Shown: positions 36,344-45,800, counted from the first letter of the stretch. The stretch is 64,000 nt of DNA from Rhodospirillaceae bacterium MC! (GCA_002632265.1 NQOV01000012.1:62001-126000), one strand, 5' to 3'. Numbers and translations: made by a program. Notes: generated from the sequence alone by a model not told the origin.

Positions 36344-39241
36344 ATGGATGATTTATTAGTAGAATTCTTAGCAGAGACAGAAGAATCAATCACTGAACTC
36401 GATAGTCAAATGATCGAGTTTGAACAGAATCCAAATAATGATGAAATACTTGGCGGTATTTTTAGAATTATGCACACAATTAAAGGTACAAGTGGATTCT
36501 TGGCTCTTTCTAGATTGGAAAAAGTAGCTCACGCCTCGGAAAATATCATGAGTAAATTCCGTGAGGGGCGTGAAGTTGTTCCTTTAGCGGTTACTTTGAT
36601 TTTAAAATCCCTAGATCGCATTAGAGATCTGTTGTCGGATATCAGTGAAACAGGTAGCGAGCCAGAGGGCGACGATAGCGAATTAATCGATGAATTAAAC
36701 GAAATGGCAGAACATCCTGAAAAATTCGATGGTAGTGGTGGCAGTACTGGAGCAGTGGAAGAAGCACCAGCTCCCGCAGGAGGCGAGGCTATCACTTCCG
36801 ATGAGGGTTTCCCTATTGCTGCCGAATTTATGGCAGAGTTTGAAGAAGTTACAGGTGGCGGATCAGCTCCAGCCACTGATACAGGAGCAGTTACTTCTGA
36901 AGACGGTTTCCCTATTGCTGCCGAATTTATGGCAGAGTTTGAACAGGCTACCGCTAGCGGAGCAGTTGCCGCAACCGAAGAACAGTTACAAGCCGAATTA
37001 GAGGCTGATCTTGCCAAAAGCAAACCAGCAGAAAAACCTGCTCCTGCTCCAGAGGCGTCTGCCCCTGCTCCAAAACCGCCTGCAGTAGTGAAAAAAGCTC
37101 CACCTAAAAAGGTAGCGAAAAAAGAAGCAAGCCATGCAGTATCTAAACCCAATCAATCCATTCGTGTGGATGTGGGTGTGCTGGAAAACCTAATGACATT
37201 AGTATCAGAGCTAGTTCTTACACGTAACCAACTTATGCAGGTTGTGCGTGATTTTGAAGATAGTAGCATAAAAGTTCCGTTGCAACGTTTATCACATATC
37301 ACATCAGAATTACAAGATGGCGTAATGAAAACACGTATGCAACCAATCGGTAATGCTTGGAATAAAATGCCTCGTATCGTGCGTGATTTATCTATGGATT
37401 TAGGTAAGAAAATCGATCTGCAAATGGTCGGTGAAGAAACCGAACTTGATAGACAAGTCTTGGAACTGATTCGTGATCCCCTAACTCACATGGTGCGTAA
37501 TGCGGTGGATCATGGTGTGGAGACTCCAGATATTCGTGCGGACCTTGGTAAGCCTGAAACTGGTATTCTACGCTTGGAAGCGTTCCACCAAGGTGGTCAT
37601 ATTGTTATTCAAATTTATAACGATGGTGCTCCACTGCCAACGGATCGTATTCGTGAAAAAGCGGTAAAAAATGGTCTTTGTACCCAAGAAGAGATCGATG
37701 AAATGCCAGACTCTCAAGTACATCTATTTATTTTCGCCGCTGGTTTCTCAACCGCTGCCAAAGTAACTAATGTATCTGGTCGTGGTGTGGGTATGGATGT
37801 GGTTCGTACTAACATTGAAAAAATTGGTGGTGTGATCGAGCTTGAATCAATCGAAACAGGTGTAACTTTCACCATTAAGATCCCTTTAACTCTAGCGATT
37901 GTTTCGGCATTGATCTTAGAATCATCGGGCCAACGTTTTGCTATTCCGCAAATTTCTGTACTAGAATTGGTATTAGCCTCTAACCGTAGTGAACACACAA
38001 TCGAAATGATCAATGACGCTCCAGTCTTAAGATTGCGTAATCAGTTATTGCCACTTGTTTCCCTAGGTAATCTGCTACAATTATCAGATACAAAAGAAAT
38101 ATCTTCCGATGAAGACCTTTTCGTCGTAGTTGCTCAAGTGGGTAGTTCTACCTTTGGTATTATTGTGGATAGAGTATTCGATACGGAAGAAATTGTGGTT
38201 AAACCAGTTTCATTATTATTAAAAGAAATCTCGATCTTCTCGGGTAATACCATTCTTGGTGATGGTTCGGTTGTGATGATCTTAGATCCTAACGGTATCG
38301 CCAATGCCACAGGTAATACTGGCGATAATACAAGCTCTACGGATGCTAGTATAGCTCAACAACAACAAAATAGAAATTTATCATCACGTCAATCTCAATC
38401 TTTATTATTATTCCGTGGGAATGCTGATGAAACTAACGCTGATTCGTTAAAATGTGTACCGTTGTCGTTGGTATCTCGTCTTGATGAAGTGGATATGAAA
38501 TCAATTGAATATACTAACGGTAAGCCAGTTGTTCAATATCGTGGTATTTTATTACCGCTTATTCCTTTATCTCCAGATTTCACATGGCCAGAATCAGGTA
38601 GCGTACCTATGCTTGTGTTTACACGTGGTAAACACTCACTTGCTTTAATTGTTAACGAAATCATTGATATTGTTGAAGATAATCTGGATATCGAATTGGG
38701 TAGTGAAATCACAGGCGTTCTTGGTACTGCCGTTATTGATGATCATTCTACCGATATTATTGATGTTACTCATTATCTAATCGAAAACTTCCCTGATTGG
38801 TTCGATGATGATACAAGACAAACCAGTAAGGCAACATCTAACAGTAAACCATTAGTTCTAGTAGCTGAAGAAGATGATTTCTTTAGAAACTTACTAATTC
38901 CACAACTTTCTGCAGGCGGTAACGAAGTGGTAGCGGTAACATCCATTACAGAAATCGAAAATGTAATTAATGAATTCTCGGTAAGCACTATTGTTACATC
39001 CATTGATCTAGGCTCGGATGAAGAGAGCGAACAAGATATATTTGACTTTGTTTCTAGTTTAAGGCATACTTTACTTGAAACGATTCCTGTTATCGGTTTA
39101 GCCTCTTCTATTAATAAACAAGAGCAAATTAAAAAAGCGGAAATTTCTGGATTTGATGCGGTAACATTAAAATCAGATACTCAAAGCTTATTAAAAGCAT
39201 TAGTAGAAGTTCACATACAGGACGATGAAGAAGACGCTTAA
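36344..39241 (+). CDS. cheA: Chemotaxis histidine kinase CheA with C-terminal receiver-like domain
   Basis: The order is: HPt domain (1-110, phosphorylated His44 in MHTIKGTSG); a Pro/Ala-rich linker (about 130-275) with an internal duplication of GFPIAAEFMAEFE; a dimerisation helix pair (about 280-340); a HATPase domain (about 345-520, N-box DPLTHMVRNAVDHG, G-box SGRGVGMDVV); a CheW-like domain (about 525-655); a second CheW-like region (about 700-810); and a receiver-like domain (about 835-960). In the receiver the acidic EEDD, an Asp after the third strand and the Lys in TLKSD remain, but the usual MP and KP motifs are lost. Length 965 is above the 650-750 norm. A CheY-type target follows in the operon. 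Confidence 0.94.
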   Translation: MDDLLVEFLAETEESITELDSQMIEFEQNPNNDEILGGIFRIMHTIKGTSGFLALSRLEKVAHASENIMSKFREGREVVPLAVTLILKSLDRIRDLLSDISETGSEPEGDDSELIDELNEMAEHPEKFDGSGGSTGAVEEAPAPAGGEAITSDEGFPIAAEFMAEFEEVTGGGSAPATDTGAVTSEDGFPIAAEFMAEFEQATASGAVAATEEQLQAELEADLAKSKPAEKPAPAPEASAPAPKPPAVVKKAPPKKVAKKEASHAVSKPNQSIRVDVGVLENLMTLVSELVLTRNQLMQVVRDFEDSSIKVPLQRLSHITSELQDGVMKTRMQPIGNAWNKMPRIVRDLSMDLGKKIDLQMVGEETELDRQVLELIRDPLTHMVRNAVDHGVETPDIRADLGKPETGILRLEAFHQGGHIVIQIYNDGAPLPTDRIREKAVKNGLCTQEEIDEMPDSQVHLFIFAAGFSTAAKVTNVSGRGVGMDVVRTNIEKIGGVIELESIETGVTFTIKIPLTLAIVSALILESSGQRFAIPQISVLELVLASNRSEHTIEMINDAPVLRLRNQLLPLVSLGNLLQLSDTKEISSDEDLFVVVAQVGSSTFGIIVDRVFDTEEIVVKPVSLLLKEISIFSGNTILGDGSVVMILDPNGIANATGNTGDNTSSTDASIAQQQQNRNLSSRQSQSLLLFRGNADETNADSLKCVPLSLVSRLDEVDMKSIEYTNGKPVVQYRGILLPLIPLSPDFTWPESGSVPMLVFTRGKHSLALIVNEIIDIVEDNLDIELGSEITGVLGTAVIDDHSTDIIDVTHYLIENFPDWFDDDTRQTSKATSNSKPLVLVAEEDDFFRNLLIPQLSAGGNEVVAVTSITEIENVINEFSVSTIVTSIDLGSDEESEQDIFDFVSSLRHTLLETIPVIGLASSINKQEQIKKAEISGFDAVTLKSDTQSLLKALVEVHIQDDEEDA

Positions 39242-39385
39242 TTAATAATAATGAGCAAGGTAATAATATTTGACTTGATTTAAATTAATGCTTTAATTTA
39301 AAAGTTAAATATTATTATCATAATTAACATTAACACACTTAAAACAAAATATGAAAATGTTTCATTATGCAAAAGGAATTGAAAA

Positions 39386-39751
39386 ATGAAAAAATGTTTA
39401 GTAGTAGATGATTCAAAAGTGATCAGAATGGTTGCATCTAAGATTGTTACTGAATTGGGCTTTGACGCCATTGAGGCAGTTGACGGCGTAGAAGCCTATA
39501 ACTCGTGTCAAGATAGCATGCCAGATGTAATTTTACTTGATTGGAATATGCCCAATAAAAATGGTCTGGAATTTCTTAGAGATCTAAGAAATATGCCAAA
39601 TGGTGGTAATCCTATTGTAATTTTTGTTACAACAGAAAACGGCGTAGATCATATTCAAAAAGCTTTAGAAGCTGGTGCGAATGAATATATTATGAAACCG
39701 TTTGATGCTGATTTAATTCGTATGAAGTTTGAGCAAACTGGTATTTTATAA
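39386..39751 (+). CDS. cheY: Single-domain response regulator CheY
   Basis: A stand-alone receiver of 121 residues that should carry the phosphate from CheA to the flagellar motor. Asp8 and Asp9 bind Mg, Asp52 in LLDWNMP is the phospho-acceptor, Thr-Thr in FVTTENG is the switch and Lys is in IMKPFD. The gap to cheA is 144 bp. The ATG follows a ribosome site AAAGGAAT. Confidence 0.94.
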   Translation: MKKCLVVDDSKVIRMVASKIVTELGFDAIEAVDGVEAYNSCQDSMPDVILLDWNMPNKNGLEFLRDLRNMPNGGNPIVIFVTTENGVDHIQKALEAGANEYIMKPFDADLIRMKFEQTGIL

Positions 39752-39826
39752 CATTAGAGTATTAATTTATATAACTAAATGCAGTTATGTATAAACGAAT
39801 TAATTATAAATACATAGGATAATTTT

Positions 39827-41242
39827 ATGTTCCAACCTATAAAAGTTTTGATTGTTGATGATAATCTAGTTGTAAGGAAGATGATTTCTGACCACTTAGA
39901 AACAGTAATCGGAATAGAAGTGATATCTACTGCCAATAATGGTATTTCTGGTATTGAAAAATGGCATCGCTATAACCCTGAAGTTATTTTGTCTGATCTT
40001 GAAATGCCAGGTAAAGATGGTTATGATATGTCTATGGACATATTAAAAGAAGGTAAAGATGTTGCTATTATTGTTGTCTCTGCTTTGAGCAATCAATATG
40101 CGGAACGTGTATTAGATATGGTTTCAAATGGTGTATCAGATTACATATTGAAACCGTCAGATATTGCTGGTGGAACAAGTAAAGAAGAATTTTGGCGATC
40201 GCTTTCCGAATTGGTTTTGACTCATGGTCAGATCATTCAAAATAAACGTGGCACTAATTCCGAAGCTCCGCCAACTACACATAGTAAGCTGTCAGTTAGC
40301 AACAAAAGTCATTCGAAGAGTGCAAAGGATTCAACGCCTGACCATCATTCATCAGATTTTAGTACTGTAACGCCTGCGAAAGCATCAACTTCTCCGCCTT
40401 CTGTTAAGAAGACCATACCAACGGCGAAGAAAGAAGCTAATTCACAGATGGAACGTCCTAGCAAAATAGCTACTCCAAGTGGTAAACCGACCATAAGTAA
40501 GGGAACTTCAACTACAGGGAGTACGAATAAATACTCGAATTCGCCATTTAATAAGAAAGATGAAATTATTAGCTCTCATCATGCAGATGAAAGTCTTTTT
40601 GCGGGTAAGCCTTACAATCTTGTGAAACCGCAAGCAGTTTTACCGCCTAAATTATTAGCCATAGGTTCATCTACAGGCGGGCCTGCAGCTTTAACGACTT
40701 TTTTAAAGGAATTAAAAAGGTGCGGTTTGCGAACAGATGTTCCAGTGTTTATCACTCAACATATGCCACCGATTTTTACTGCTAGATTGGCAGATCAATT
40801 GACCATGAATACAGGTTTCCAAGTTATTGAAGCTCAAGAAAACATGGTGGTTGAAAATGGTAAATTCTATTTAGCTCCTGGTGATTTTCACATGCACTTA
40901 GGAACAAGTGCCGATGGGCAAAATAACGTTATACGTTTAAAGCAAACTCCTAAAGTAAACTTTTGTCGCCCTGCGGTTGATGAAATGCTTGATAGTTTGG
41001 TTAAAAAGTATAAAGCCTCTCAAATGTTAACAGTAATTTTAACAGGTATGGGATCGGACGGTAAAAAGAGTTGTATTAAGTTACGAGAAAGTGGCGGTAC
41101 TATCTTTGCACAGAATGAGGAAACTTCTGCGGTGTGGGGTATGCCTGGTGCGGTTGCTACTGCTAATATTTGTTCTGTGGTTTCTCCACTGGATGAGTTG
41201 GCAAGAAAAACCGTTAAATATATGAAAGAAGCGAGAATATAA
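39827..41242 (+). CDS. cheB: Chemotaxis protein-glutamate methylesterase CheB
   Basis: Removes methyl groups from chemoreceptors when phosphorylated. The receiver domain (1-125) has Asp57 in VILSDLEMPGKDG. The esterase domain (about 275-470) has Ser in IGSSTGGPAALTTF, His in ITQHMPP and Asp in GMGSDGKK, the full catalytic triad. The linker between them (about 140-265) is unusually long, Ser/Thr/Lys/Pro-rich and probably disordered. The stop is separated from cheR by one base. Confidence 0.95.
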   Translation: MFQPIKVLIVDDNLVVRKMISDHLETVIGIEVISTANNGISGIEKWHRYNPEVILSDLEMPGKDGYDMSMDILKEGKDVAIIVVSALSNQYAERVLDMVSNGVSDYILKPSDIAGGTSKEEFWRSLSELVLTHGQIIQNKRGTNSEAPPTTHSKLSVSNKSHSKSAKDSTPDHHSSDFSTVTPAKASTSPPSVKKTIPTAKKEANSQMERPSKIATPSGKPTISKGTSTTGSTNKYSNSPFNKKDEIISSHHADESLFAGKPYNLVKPQAVLPPKLLAIGSSTGGPAALTTFLKELKRCGLRTDVPVFITQHMPPIFTARLADQLTMNTGFQVIEAQENMVVENGKFYLAPGDFHMHLGTSADGQNNVIRLKQTPKVNFCRPAVDEMLDSLVKKYKASQMLTVILTGMGSDGKKSCIKLRESGGTIFAQNEETSAVWGMPGAVATANICSVVSPLDELARKTVKYMKEARI

Positions 41243-41243
41243 T

Positions 41244-42053
41244 ATGAAAACAGAAACCTTTAAAATATTATCAGAATTTATCAAAAAGAGATCAGGTATT
41301 GTAATTGTAGAAGAAAAAATCTACTTATTGGAAAGCCGTTTAGATAAAGTATGTGGAGATCATAATCTAGCAAACCTTGATGAGTTAGCTCTTAAAATAA
41401 AAACTTCGCCCTTATCTGCCATTGCTAGCGATGTTATTGAGGCGATGACAACAAATGAAACATATTTCTATCGTGATAGTACGCCATTTGTTGATTTTGA
41501 AAAGAAAATTTTACCTGAACTTATTGAACTAAAGGGTACGAGAAAGGCAATTAATGTCTTAAGTGCAGCTTGTTCGAGTGGGCAAGAACCTTATACATTA
41601 TCTATGATTTTCGAAGAAAATAAAACCTTATTGCAAGGTTGGAGAACGGACATTACGGCCTTTGATTTATCTAACGATATTTTAGACATTGCTAAAGAGG
41701 GGGTGTATACCCAATTTGAAGTTCAACGTGGTTTACCTGTTAATCTTTTAGTTAAATATTTTGATCAAAATAATAAAGGTTGGAGAGTAAAAGATGAAGT
41801 TAAAAAGCATGTTACTTTTAAACAACAAAATTTACTAGAACCCTTAAACTTCATTCAAAAGTTCGACGTGGTATTCTTGCGTAACGTATTGATTTACTTT
41901 GATGTTGAAACTAAAACAAAGATTCTTTCGGAAATTCGTAAAAAGTTAGTTCCTGAAGGCTATTTATTTTTAGGTAGTTCGGAAACAATTATCGGTATTA
42001 CCGATGAATTCAAGGCGGTTGAGGGCATGCGTGGTATTTATAAAGCTAAATAA
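41244..42053 (+). CDS. cheR: Chemotaxis protein methyltransferase CheR
   Basis: Transfers methyl from SAM to receptor glutamates. The N-terminal helical domain (about 1-75) is followed by MTTNETYFYRDSTPF, the SAM site ACSSGQEPYTLSM, AFDLSNDILDIAKEG and VVFLRNVLIYFD. Full length at 269 residues. It starts one base after cheB, so the two are surely cotranscribed. No cheW, cheD or receptor gene is in the window. Confidence 0.96.
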   Translation: MKTETFKILSEFIKKRSGIVIVEEKIYLLESRLDKVCGDHNLANLDELALKIKTSPLSAIASDVIEAMTTNETYFYRDSTPFVDFEKKILPELIELKGTRKAINVLSAACSSGQEPYTLSMIFEENKTLLQGWRTDITAFDLSNDILDIAKEGVYTQFEVQRGLPVNLLVKYFDQNNKGWRVKDEVKKHVTFKQQNLLEPLNFIQKFDVVFLRNVLIYFDVETKTKILSEIRKKLVPEGYLFLGSSETIIGITDEFKAVEGMRGIYKAK

Positions 42054-42072
42054 ATTTAAATTTATTTTTGTA

Positions 42073-42101
42073 TTGACTTTAGCTCATAAATAAGATATCA
42101 T
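42073..42101 (+). promoter_or_regulatory. Promoter of SRP RNA
   Basis: TTGACT and TATCAT with 17-bp spacing; the first RNA base is expected near 42109. Confidence 0.8.
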
Positions 42102-42108
42102 AAAAAAT

Positions 42109-42192
42109 GAAAATGATGGACGCAAGGCTCATGGATTTGGTCAGGTTCGGAAGAAAGCAGCCACAATGTTCACCGAGTGGGTCATCGTTTTC
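42109..42192 (+). ncRNA. ffs: Signal recognition particle RNA (4.5S type)
   Basis: RNA scaffold for Ffh in targeting of membrane proteins. The conserved apical region GGTCAGGTTCGGAAGAAAGC is present, with the two asymmetric loops that bind the Ffh M domain. The ends GAAAATGATG and CATCGTTTTC pair to close the single long hairpin. The length of about 84 nt is at the short, bacterial 4.5S end. Confidence 0.93.
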
Positions 42193-42210
42193 ACTAGTAT
42201 ATTATAAAAA

Positions 42211-42242
42211 ACCTTAGTAATTATTTATTACTAAGGTTTTTT
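42211..42242 (+). terminator. Terminator of SRP RNA
   Basis: ACCTTAGTAA and TTACTAAGGT pair perfectly around a 7-nt loop, followed by six T residues. Confidence 0.95.
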
Positions 42243-42292
42243 GCTTTATTGCTTGCTGATTGATAAATCTATCTGTTGATATTCGCTTATAC

Positions 42293-43075
42293 TTATCGGC
42301 TAAGGTATCCGCCATCTAGGAAGAATTTTTGACCTGTGATCCAGCGGGATTTTTCCGAGATTAGATATTCTATCATGTGAGCCACATCTTGGGCTTTGCC
42401 GAGGCCGAGAATGTAGTCTTTTTGGAATTTTTCGTGGGTTTCGTTGGAGATGTTTTTGATAAAATTACTGCCCATGCCGTCATCCATCATACCGGGAACA
42501 ATGGAATTGACACGGATGTCGCCGTTAAATTCTGCGGATAAAGACATGATCATCCCGTCCAACGCTCCTTTAGTGCTGGCATATATGGAAAGTCCTTTCG
42601 AGCCGTTGTAACTTGCTAGGCTAGATATGAATATAATACTTGCGTTTGCATTATGATTACTTTTCTTGGAAAAATACTTGGTTAAGAGAATGGGGCTAAA
42701 GGTATTAATGTGGAAAATATCCATAATATCTTGTTCTTTAACGATATTTATAGGTTTTTCATTGATTGCTCCTGCACAATTTACAAGAGCGTCGAGCTTG
42801 CCGATTTTTTCTTTAATGGTTTTGAATAATCCTTTAATGGCCTCTTCGCTTACTAAGGGGTTTTGTATGATTGTGCATTGGCTAGCGGTAAAATTTTTAT
42901 ACATATCTTGTAATTTTTCCATATTTCTGCCAACAACGATAATATTATATCCTTGCTCATAGAGATAAGAAGCCGAAGAAAAACCTAAAGCACCAGTAGC
43001 ACCTGTTATTAAGATCTGCTTGTTGTTATTTTCGTTACCATTAGTATTACCATTATCATTATCATTAGAAGTCAT
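42293..43075 (-). CDS. Short-chain dehydrogenase/reductase, FabG-like
   Basis: A Rossmann-fold reductase of 260 residues with the NAD(P) motif TGATGALGFSSA, the NCAG strand motif, Ser in ISSLASYNG and the catalytic YASTK. The ending SRWITGQKFFLDGGY is typical of the family. An Asn/Gly-rich stretch precedes the Rossmann start. It overlaps the KAS III gene by 11 bp and is the last gene of an ACP-KAS III-SDR operon. The natural reading is that it reduces the 3-ketoacyl-ACP made by that synthase to a 3-hydroxyacyl-ACP. Substrate is inferred. Confidence 0.88.
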   Translation of the reverse strand: MTSNDNDNGNTNGNENNNKQILITGATGALGFSSASYLYEQGYNIIVVGRNMEKLQDMYKNFTASQCTIIQNPLVSEEAIKGLFKTIKEKIGKLDALVNCAGAINEKPINIVKEQDIMDIFHINTFSPILLTKYFSKKSNHNANASIIFISSLASYNGSKGLSIYASTKGALDGMIMSLSAEFNGDIRVNSIVPGMMDDGMGSNFIKNISNETHEKFQKDYILGLGKAQDVAHMIEYLISEKSRWITGQKFFLDGGYLSR

Positions 43076-44117
43076 ATTCTATCACTCCCAAACAGCGACA
43101 GTTTTGCGTATTTATATAAGCATTTCCCACAGATAGACCCGCCCCAAAGCCTGACATTAGAATATTTTTGTTTTCAAATTCGCCCTTAAAAGTATCGCAT
43201 ATATTAAGGGGGATACTTGCCGAGCTTGTGTTTCCGTATTTATGAATCACAATAGGGGTTTTTTCTAAATCAATTTTCAAGGATTTTGATATCTGCTTAA
43301 TGGAAAACTTATTGGCTTGATGTAAAAGAAGATTATCCACATCATCCACGCTAATATCGTTACTATTTAGTAGCTCTTTGATACTTTCTGGTACGGTAGC
43401 AGAAACAAAAGCCAATACTCCCATGCCGTCCATTTGGATATGAGTAGGAGCAAGTAAAGATCCCTCAACAACTTCTCTTTTAATGAGAGAATTTTCATCA
43501 AGCCAGTTTTTACTACCGCCATCTTTTATGACGATCGCCTCATGTTTACTACCGTCAGTTCTGAAGTTAAAAATCCATTTTTGTGTATTATTACTAGGGG
43601 ATACAATGGTGGCCGTACCAGCGTCCGAAAATATTAGGCTGGTAGATCGGTCTGTATCCGATGTGATATGGCTTTGTTTTTCGCCGTCAAGAAGTAGTAC
43701 TTTTTTGCCTGTTGTTTTTGCGATCATCGACGCATTCCACAGACCAAAAGGATAACCAGAACATGCTAAATTGATATCATAAGCAGGAATATTTTTACTT
43801 AAAGATAGTTTTTCTTGAACCAAAGTCGCATTATTGGGCATAAGATATTCGGGCGACATGGTAACAAAGATAATCGCTCCGATATCGTTCTTATCTATAG
43901 TGTTATCTTTAAACAATTCTTCGGCAGCCACCATGCAGAGATCCAGCGAGGAAGTATTTTTATTTTTACAAACTCGTCTTTCTGGAATTCCTAAGGATTT
44001 AACAATCTTACTAGCTTTTTCCCCAAATAATCTTTCGGCAATCGGTAGATTTTGTATGGTATTTTTTGGCACGCATGCAGATATGGCCTCTAAGCACACA
44101 CCGTCAATAGTAAACAT
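43065..44117 (-). CDS. 3-oxoacyl-ACP synthase III (FabH)-like protein
   Basis: A thiolase-fold condensing enzyme of 350 residues. The triad is complete: Cys119 in INLACSGYPFG, His in LLLHQANKFSIK and Asn in YGNTSSASIPL. It is likely not the housekeeping FabH, since it sits in a special-purpose operon behind its own ACP gene with zero spacing (TAA directly followed by ATG). In O-antigen and flagellin-glycan loci, similar enzymes make short 3-hydroxyacyl groups for amino sugars. That role is inference. Confidence 0.88.
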   Translation of the reverse strand: MFTIDGVCLEAISACVPKNTIQNLPIAERLFGEKASKIVKSLGIPERRVCKNKNTSSLDLCMVAAEELFKDNTIDKNDIGAIIFVTMSPEYLMPNNATLVQEKLSLSKNIPAYDINLACSGYPFGLWNASMIAKTTGKKVLLLDGEKQSHITSDTDRSTSLIFSDAGTATIVSPSNNTQKWIFNFRTDGSKHEAIVIKDGGSKNWLDENSLIKREVVEGSLLAPTHIQMDGMGVLAFVSATVPESIKELLNSNDISVDDVDNLLLHQANKFSIKQISKSLKIDLEKTPIVIHKYGNTSSASIPLNICDTFKGEFENKNILMSGFGAGLSVGNAYINTQNCRCLGVIEYDF

Positions 44118-44345
44118 TTATAAGCTTCCTTTAATGAAATCATACATATCTTGGAAAGTGGTTAACTCTTCAAATTTCCCAAAGGAGATTGTTACAGAGA
44201 ATTCATTTTCAATGTATGTTGATAAATAAAATAAAGAAATTGATGACCAATCTTCCAATTCTTTAAAATCGGTATTTGCGGTGCATTCTTCTTCAATTTC
44301 TAGCTCGTCGACAATGTTGGCTATGAATTCTTCTATTTTGATCAC
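44118..44345 (-). CDS. Acyl carrier protein 1
   Basis: A small acidic protein of 75 residues with the four-helix ACP pattern. The phosphopantetheine serine is probably Ser35 in LEDWSSISLFY, a variant of the D-S-L motif with Ser in place of Asp. The WxSI type is common in carrier proteins of polysaccharide and special lipid loci rather than in AcpP. First gene of the operon with KAS III and SDR. Confidence 0.8.
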   Translation of the reverse strand: MIKIEEFIANIVDELEIEEECTANTDFKELEDWSSISLFYLSTYIENEFSVTISFGKFEELTTFQDMYDFIKGSL

Positions 44346-44376
44346 GATGTAAGCTCCATAATTTCTACAATTTTAT

Positions 44377-44421
44377 AAGGACTGTGAAAAAGCACAGTTT
44401 AGCTGATTTTTCACAGTCCTT
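44377..44421. terminator. Perfect 15-bp hairpin between divergent genes
   Basis: AAGGACTGTGAAAAA and its complement surround a 15-nt loop in the spacer between ACP1 and the N-acyltransferase gene. The arms carry the dispersed (G/A)CTGTGAAAAAGCAC motif. As it is upstream of both flanking genes it is not an ordinary terminator; it may be a regulatory leader or a repeat unit. Confidence 0.6.
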
Positions 44422-44480
44422 TATATGTAATATACTACTTATGGGAAAAAAAGTCAATATTTAAAATTTTTAAAAAATAT

Positions 44481-44509
44481 TTGAAAATAGTTGTGATATC
44501 TGTTATGAT
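44481..44509 (+). promoter_or_regulatory. Promoter of the N-acyltransferase gene
   Basis: TTGAAA and TATGAT separated by 17 bp. It lies inside the longest open frame, which argues that translation begins downstream at 44559. Confidence 0.6.
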
Positions 44510-44558
44510 GTTAAAACAATATATTATACCCTTTAGGAAATGCTTAGGAAGTGAATTA

Positions 44559-45506
44559 ATGTCCCATTATGCTATAATGTCTCACTATGATGTAAATTCT
44601 TATTATAAAGAGATCGCTAAAAATACTTATGATGAAAAGGATGTGAGAAATCTATTAGCAAAAATCAAAGCTAGCATACCTAAGAATCAACCAATTATCA
44701 TCCAACCGACTCTTTTAGGCTTGGGAAAATTCGCAGGAGTAGGGAAAAAAGCTAGCAAAATAGCCAATACTTGGTATGAGATACTATCTGATGAATTGCG
44801 AGATTATCCTTGGGCTTTGCCTGCTTTTTCCTATAATTTCCTAAGAACAAGATCCTTTAATCCTGCAACTTCGCCGTGTGATTTATGTATGCTATCGCAA
44901 CAGGCCTTAGCTCAAAATCTTGAGAATCGCACCTATGATCCTGTATTTTCCTATACACTTTTAGGTAATATGGATTTTTGGCATGATCATGGTTATTTCG
45001 ATCTTAACATTCAAGATAATATCATAAATCCCTTTGGAAAGGATAGCTTTTTTGATAAGTTCACTAAAGCAAATGGCAATATTATGATTGTGAGTTATAT
45101 GGAATTATGTACGGATTTCTTTACCTATGTTCATTATTTGGAAAATAAGGCAGGAGTGGAATATAGATATTATAAGAATTTCAACGGTATCCTTGAAACT
45201 CACAATGAGAGTCATACCAATGAGAATAAGCGAGAAATTATCTATAAATATTTCGTTAAGCCTATGGATCTGGCTACGAAGTATAAGGAAAGTTTCATTA
45301 CTGATTATGCTCATGAGACATTTATTTTAGGATCTGAAGAACACAAATTTAATAAGGTTATTCTAAGTAATACGCAAGAGCTTATGAAAAATCTTCCCTA
45401 TCTAGAAAATCGTGATTTAAGTATACTGTCTCAAGATACGCAAGATGATATTAGAGCCTTAAAGGAAAAAGTAGGCTATCCATTCACTTTAGAGAATTGC
45501 GGATAG
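44559..45506 (+). CDS. AAC(3)-family-like N-acyltransferase
   Basis: I place the start at the ATG at 44559, with AGGAAG 7 nt upstream and a promoter just before; a longer frame from a TTG at 44481 is unlikely. The 315 residues follow the outline of the antibiotic N3-acetyltransferase (AAC(3)/YokD/FrbF) family: PALFSYNF-like PAFSYNF near 88, ENRTYDPVFSYTLLG at 122-136 for the family RSxHPxxSxxxxG, and a later DFFTYVHYLE for the TxxHxxE block. The family His in the first motif is Asp127 here, so chemistry could differ. Flanked by ACP genes, it may take acyl groups from ACP and load an amino sugar. Moderate certainty. Confidence 0.6.
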   Translation: MSHYAIMSHYDVNSYYKEIAKNTYDEKDVRNLLAKIKASIPKNQPIIIQPTLLGLGKFAGVGKKASKIANTWYEILSDELRDYPWALPAFSYNFLRTRSFNPATSPCDLCMLSQQALAQNLENRTYDPVFSYTLLGNMDFWHDHGYFDLNIQDNIINPFGKDSFFDKFTKANGNIMIVSYMELCTDFFTYVHYLENKAGVEYRYYKNFNGILETHNESHTNENKREIIYKYFVKPMDLATKYKESFITDYAHETFILGSEEHKFNKVILSNTQELMKNLPYLENRDLSILSQDTQDDIRALKEKVGYPFTLENCG

Positions 45507-45515
45507 CTTAAGGGT

Positions 45516-45800
45516 TTAGATTAGTTTTGCAATATGATCGATGAGTGTATTCAAACTTAAAAATGGACTGTCGGTAAAAGAGAAAGCGGTCTCATTTACT
45601 AGGGAAAATTCGTGCTTATATGCGGTTTCGAAGGTGGATTCAAGTTCGGTAATAAAGCTTATTAGCTCGATAGAATCAAATACAGAGTTGTCGCCAATAA
45701 ATGACATATCTTGCGAGATCTCAAAATCTAGAGCAAATTCTTGTTTTTGATCTTCTACAACTGCGATGATCAGTTTTTTTATTTGGGCATTATCATTCAT
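45516..45800 (-). CDS. Acyl carrier protein 2
   Basis: A 94-residue acidic helical protein with VFDSIELISFITELE, the DSxEL phosphopantetheine site at Ser43. Sequence outside this site is unlike ACP1, so it is not a recent duplicate. It is convergent with the N-acyltransferase, with only 9 bp between the stops. A weak ribosome site (AAAGAGAAT) precedes its ATG. Confidence 0.75.
   Translation of the reverse strand: MNDNAQIKKLIIAVVEDQKQEFALDFEISQDMSFIGDNSVFDSIELISFITELESTFETAYKHEFSLVNETAFSFTDSPFLSLNTLIDHIAKLI

Noticed and set aside
36529-37152. 207-codon minus-strand frame inside cheA
   Set aside because: Reflects Ala/Pro codon bias of the cheA linker; no independent start signal.
44481-44558. 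N-terminal extension of the AAC(3)-like gene from a TTG
   Set aside because: This stretch contains the promoter hexamers and the ribosome site for the ATG at 44559.
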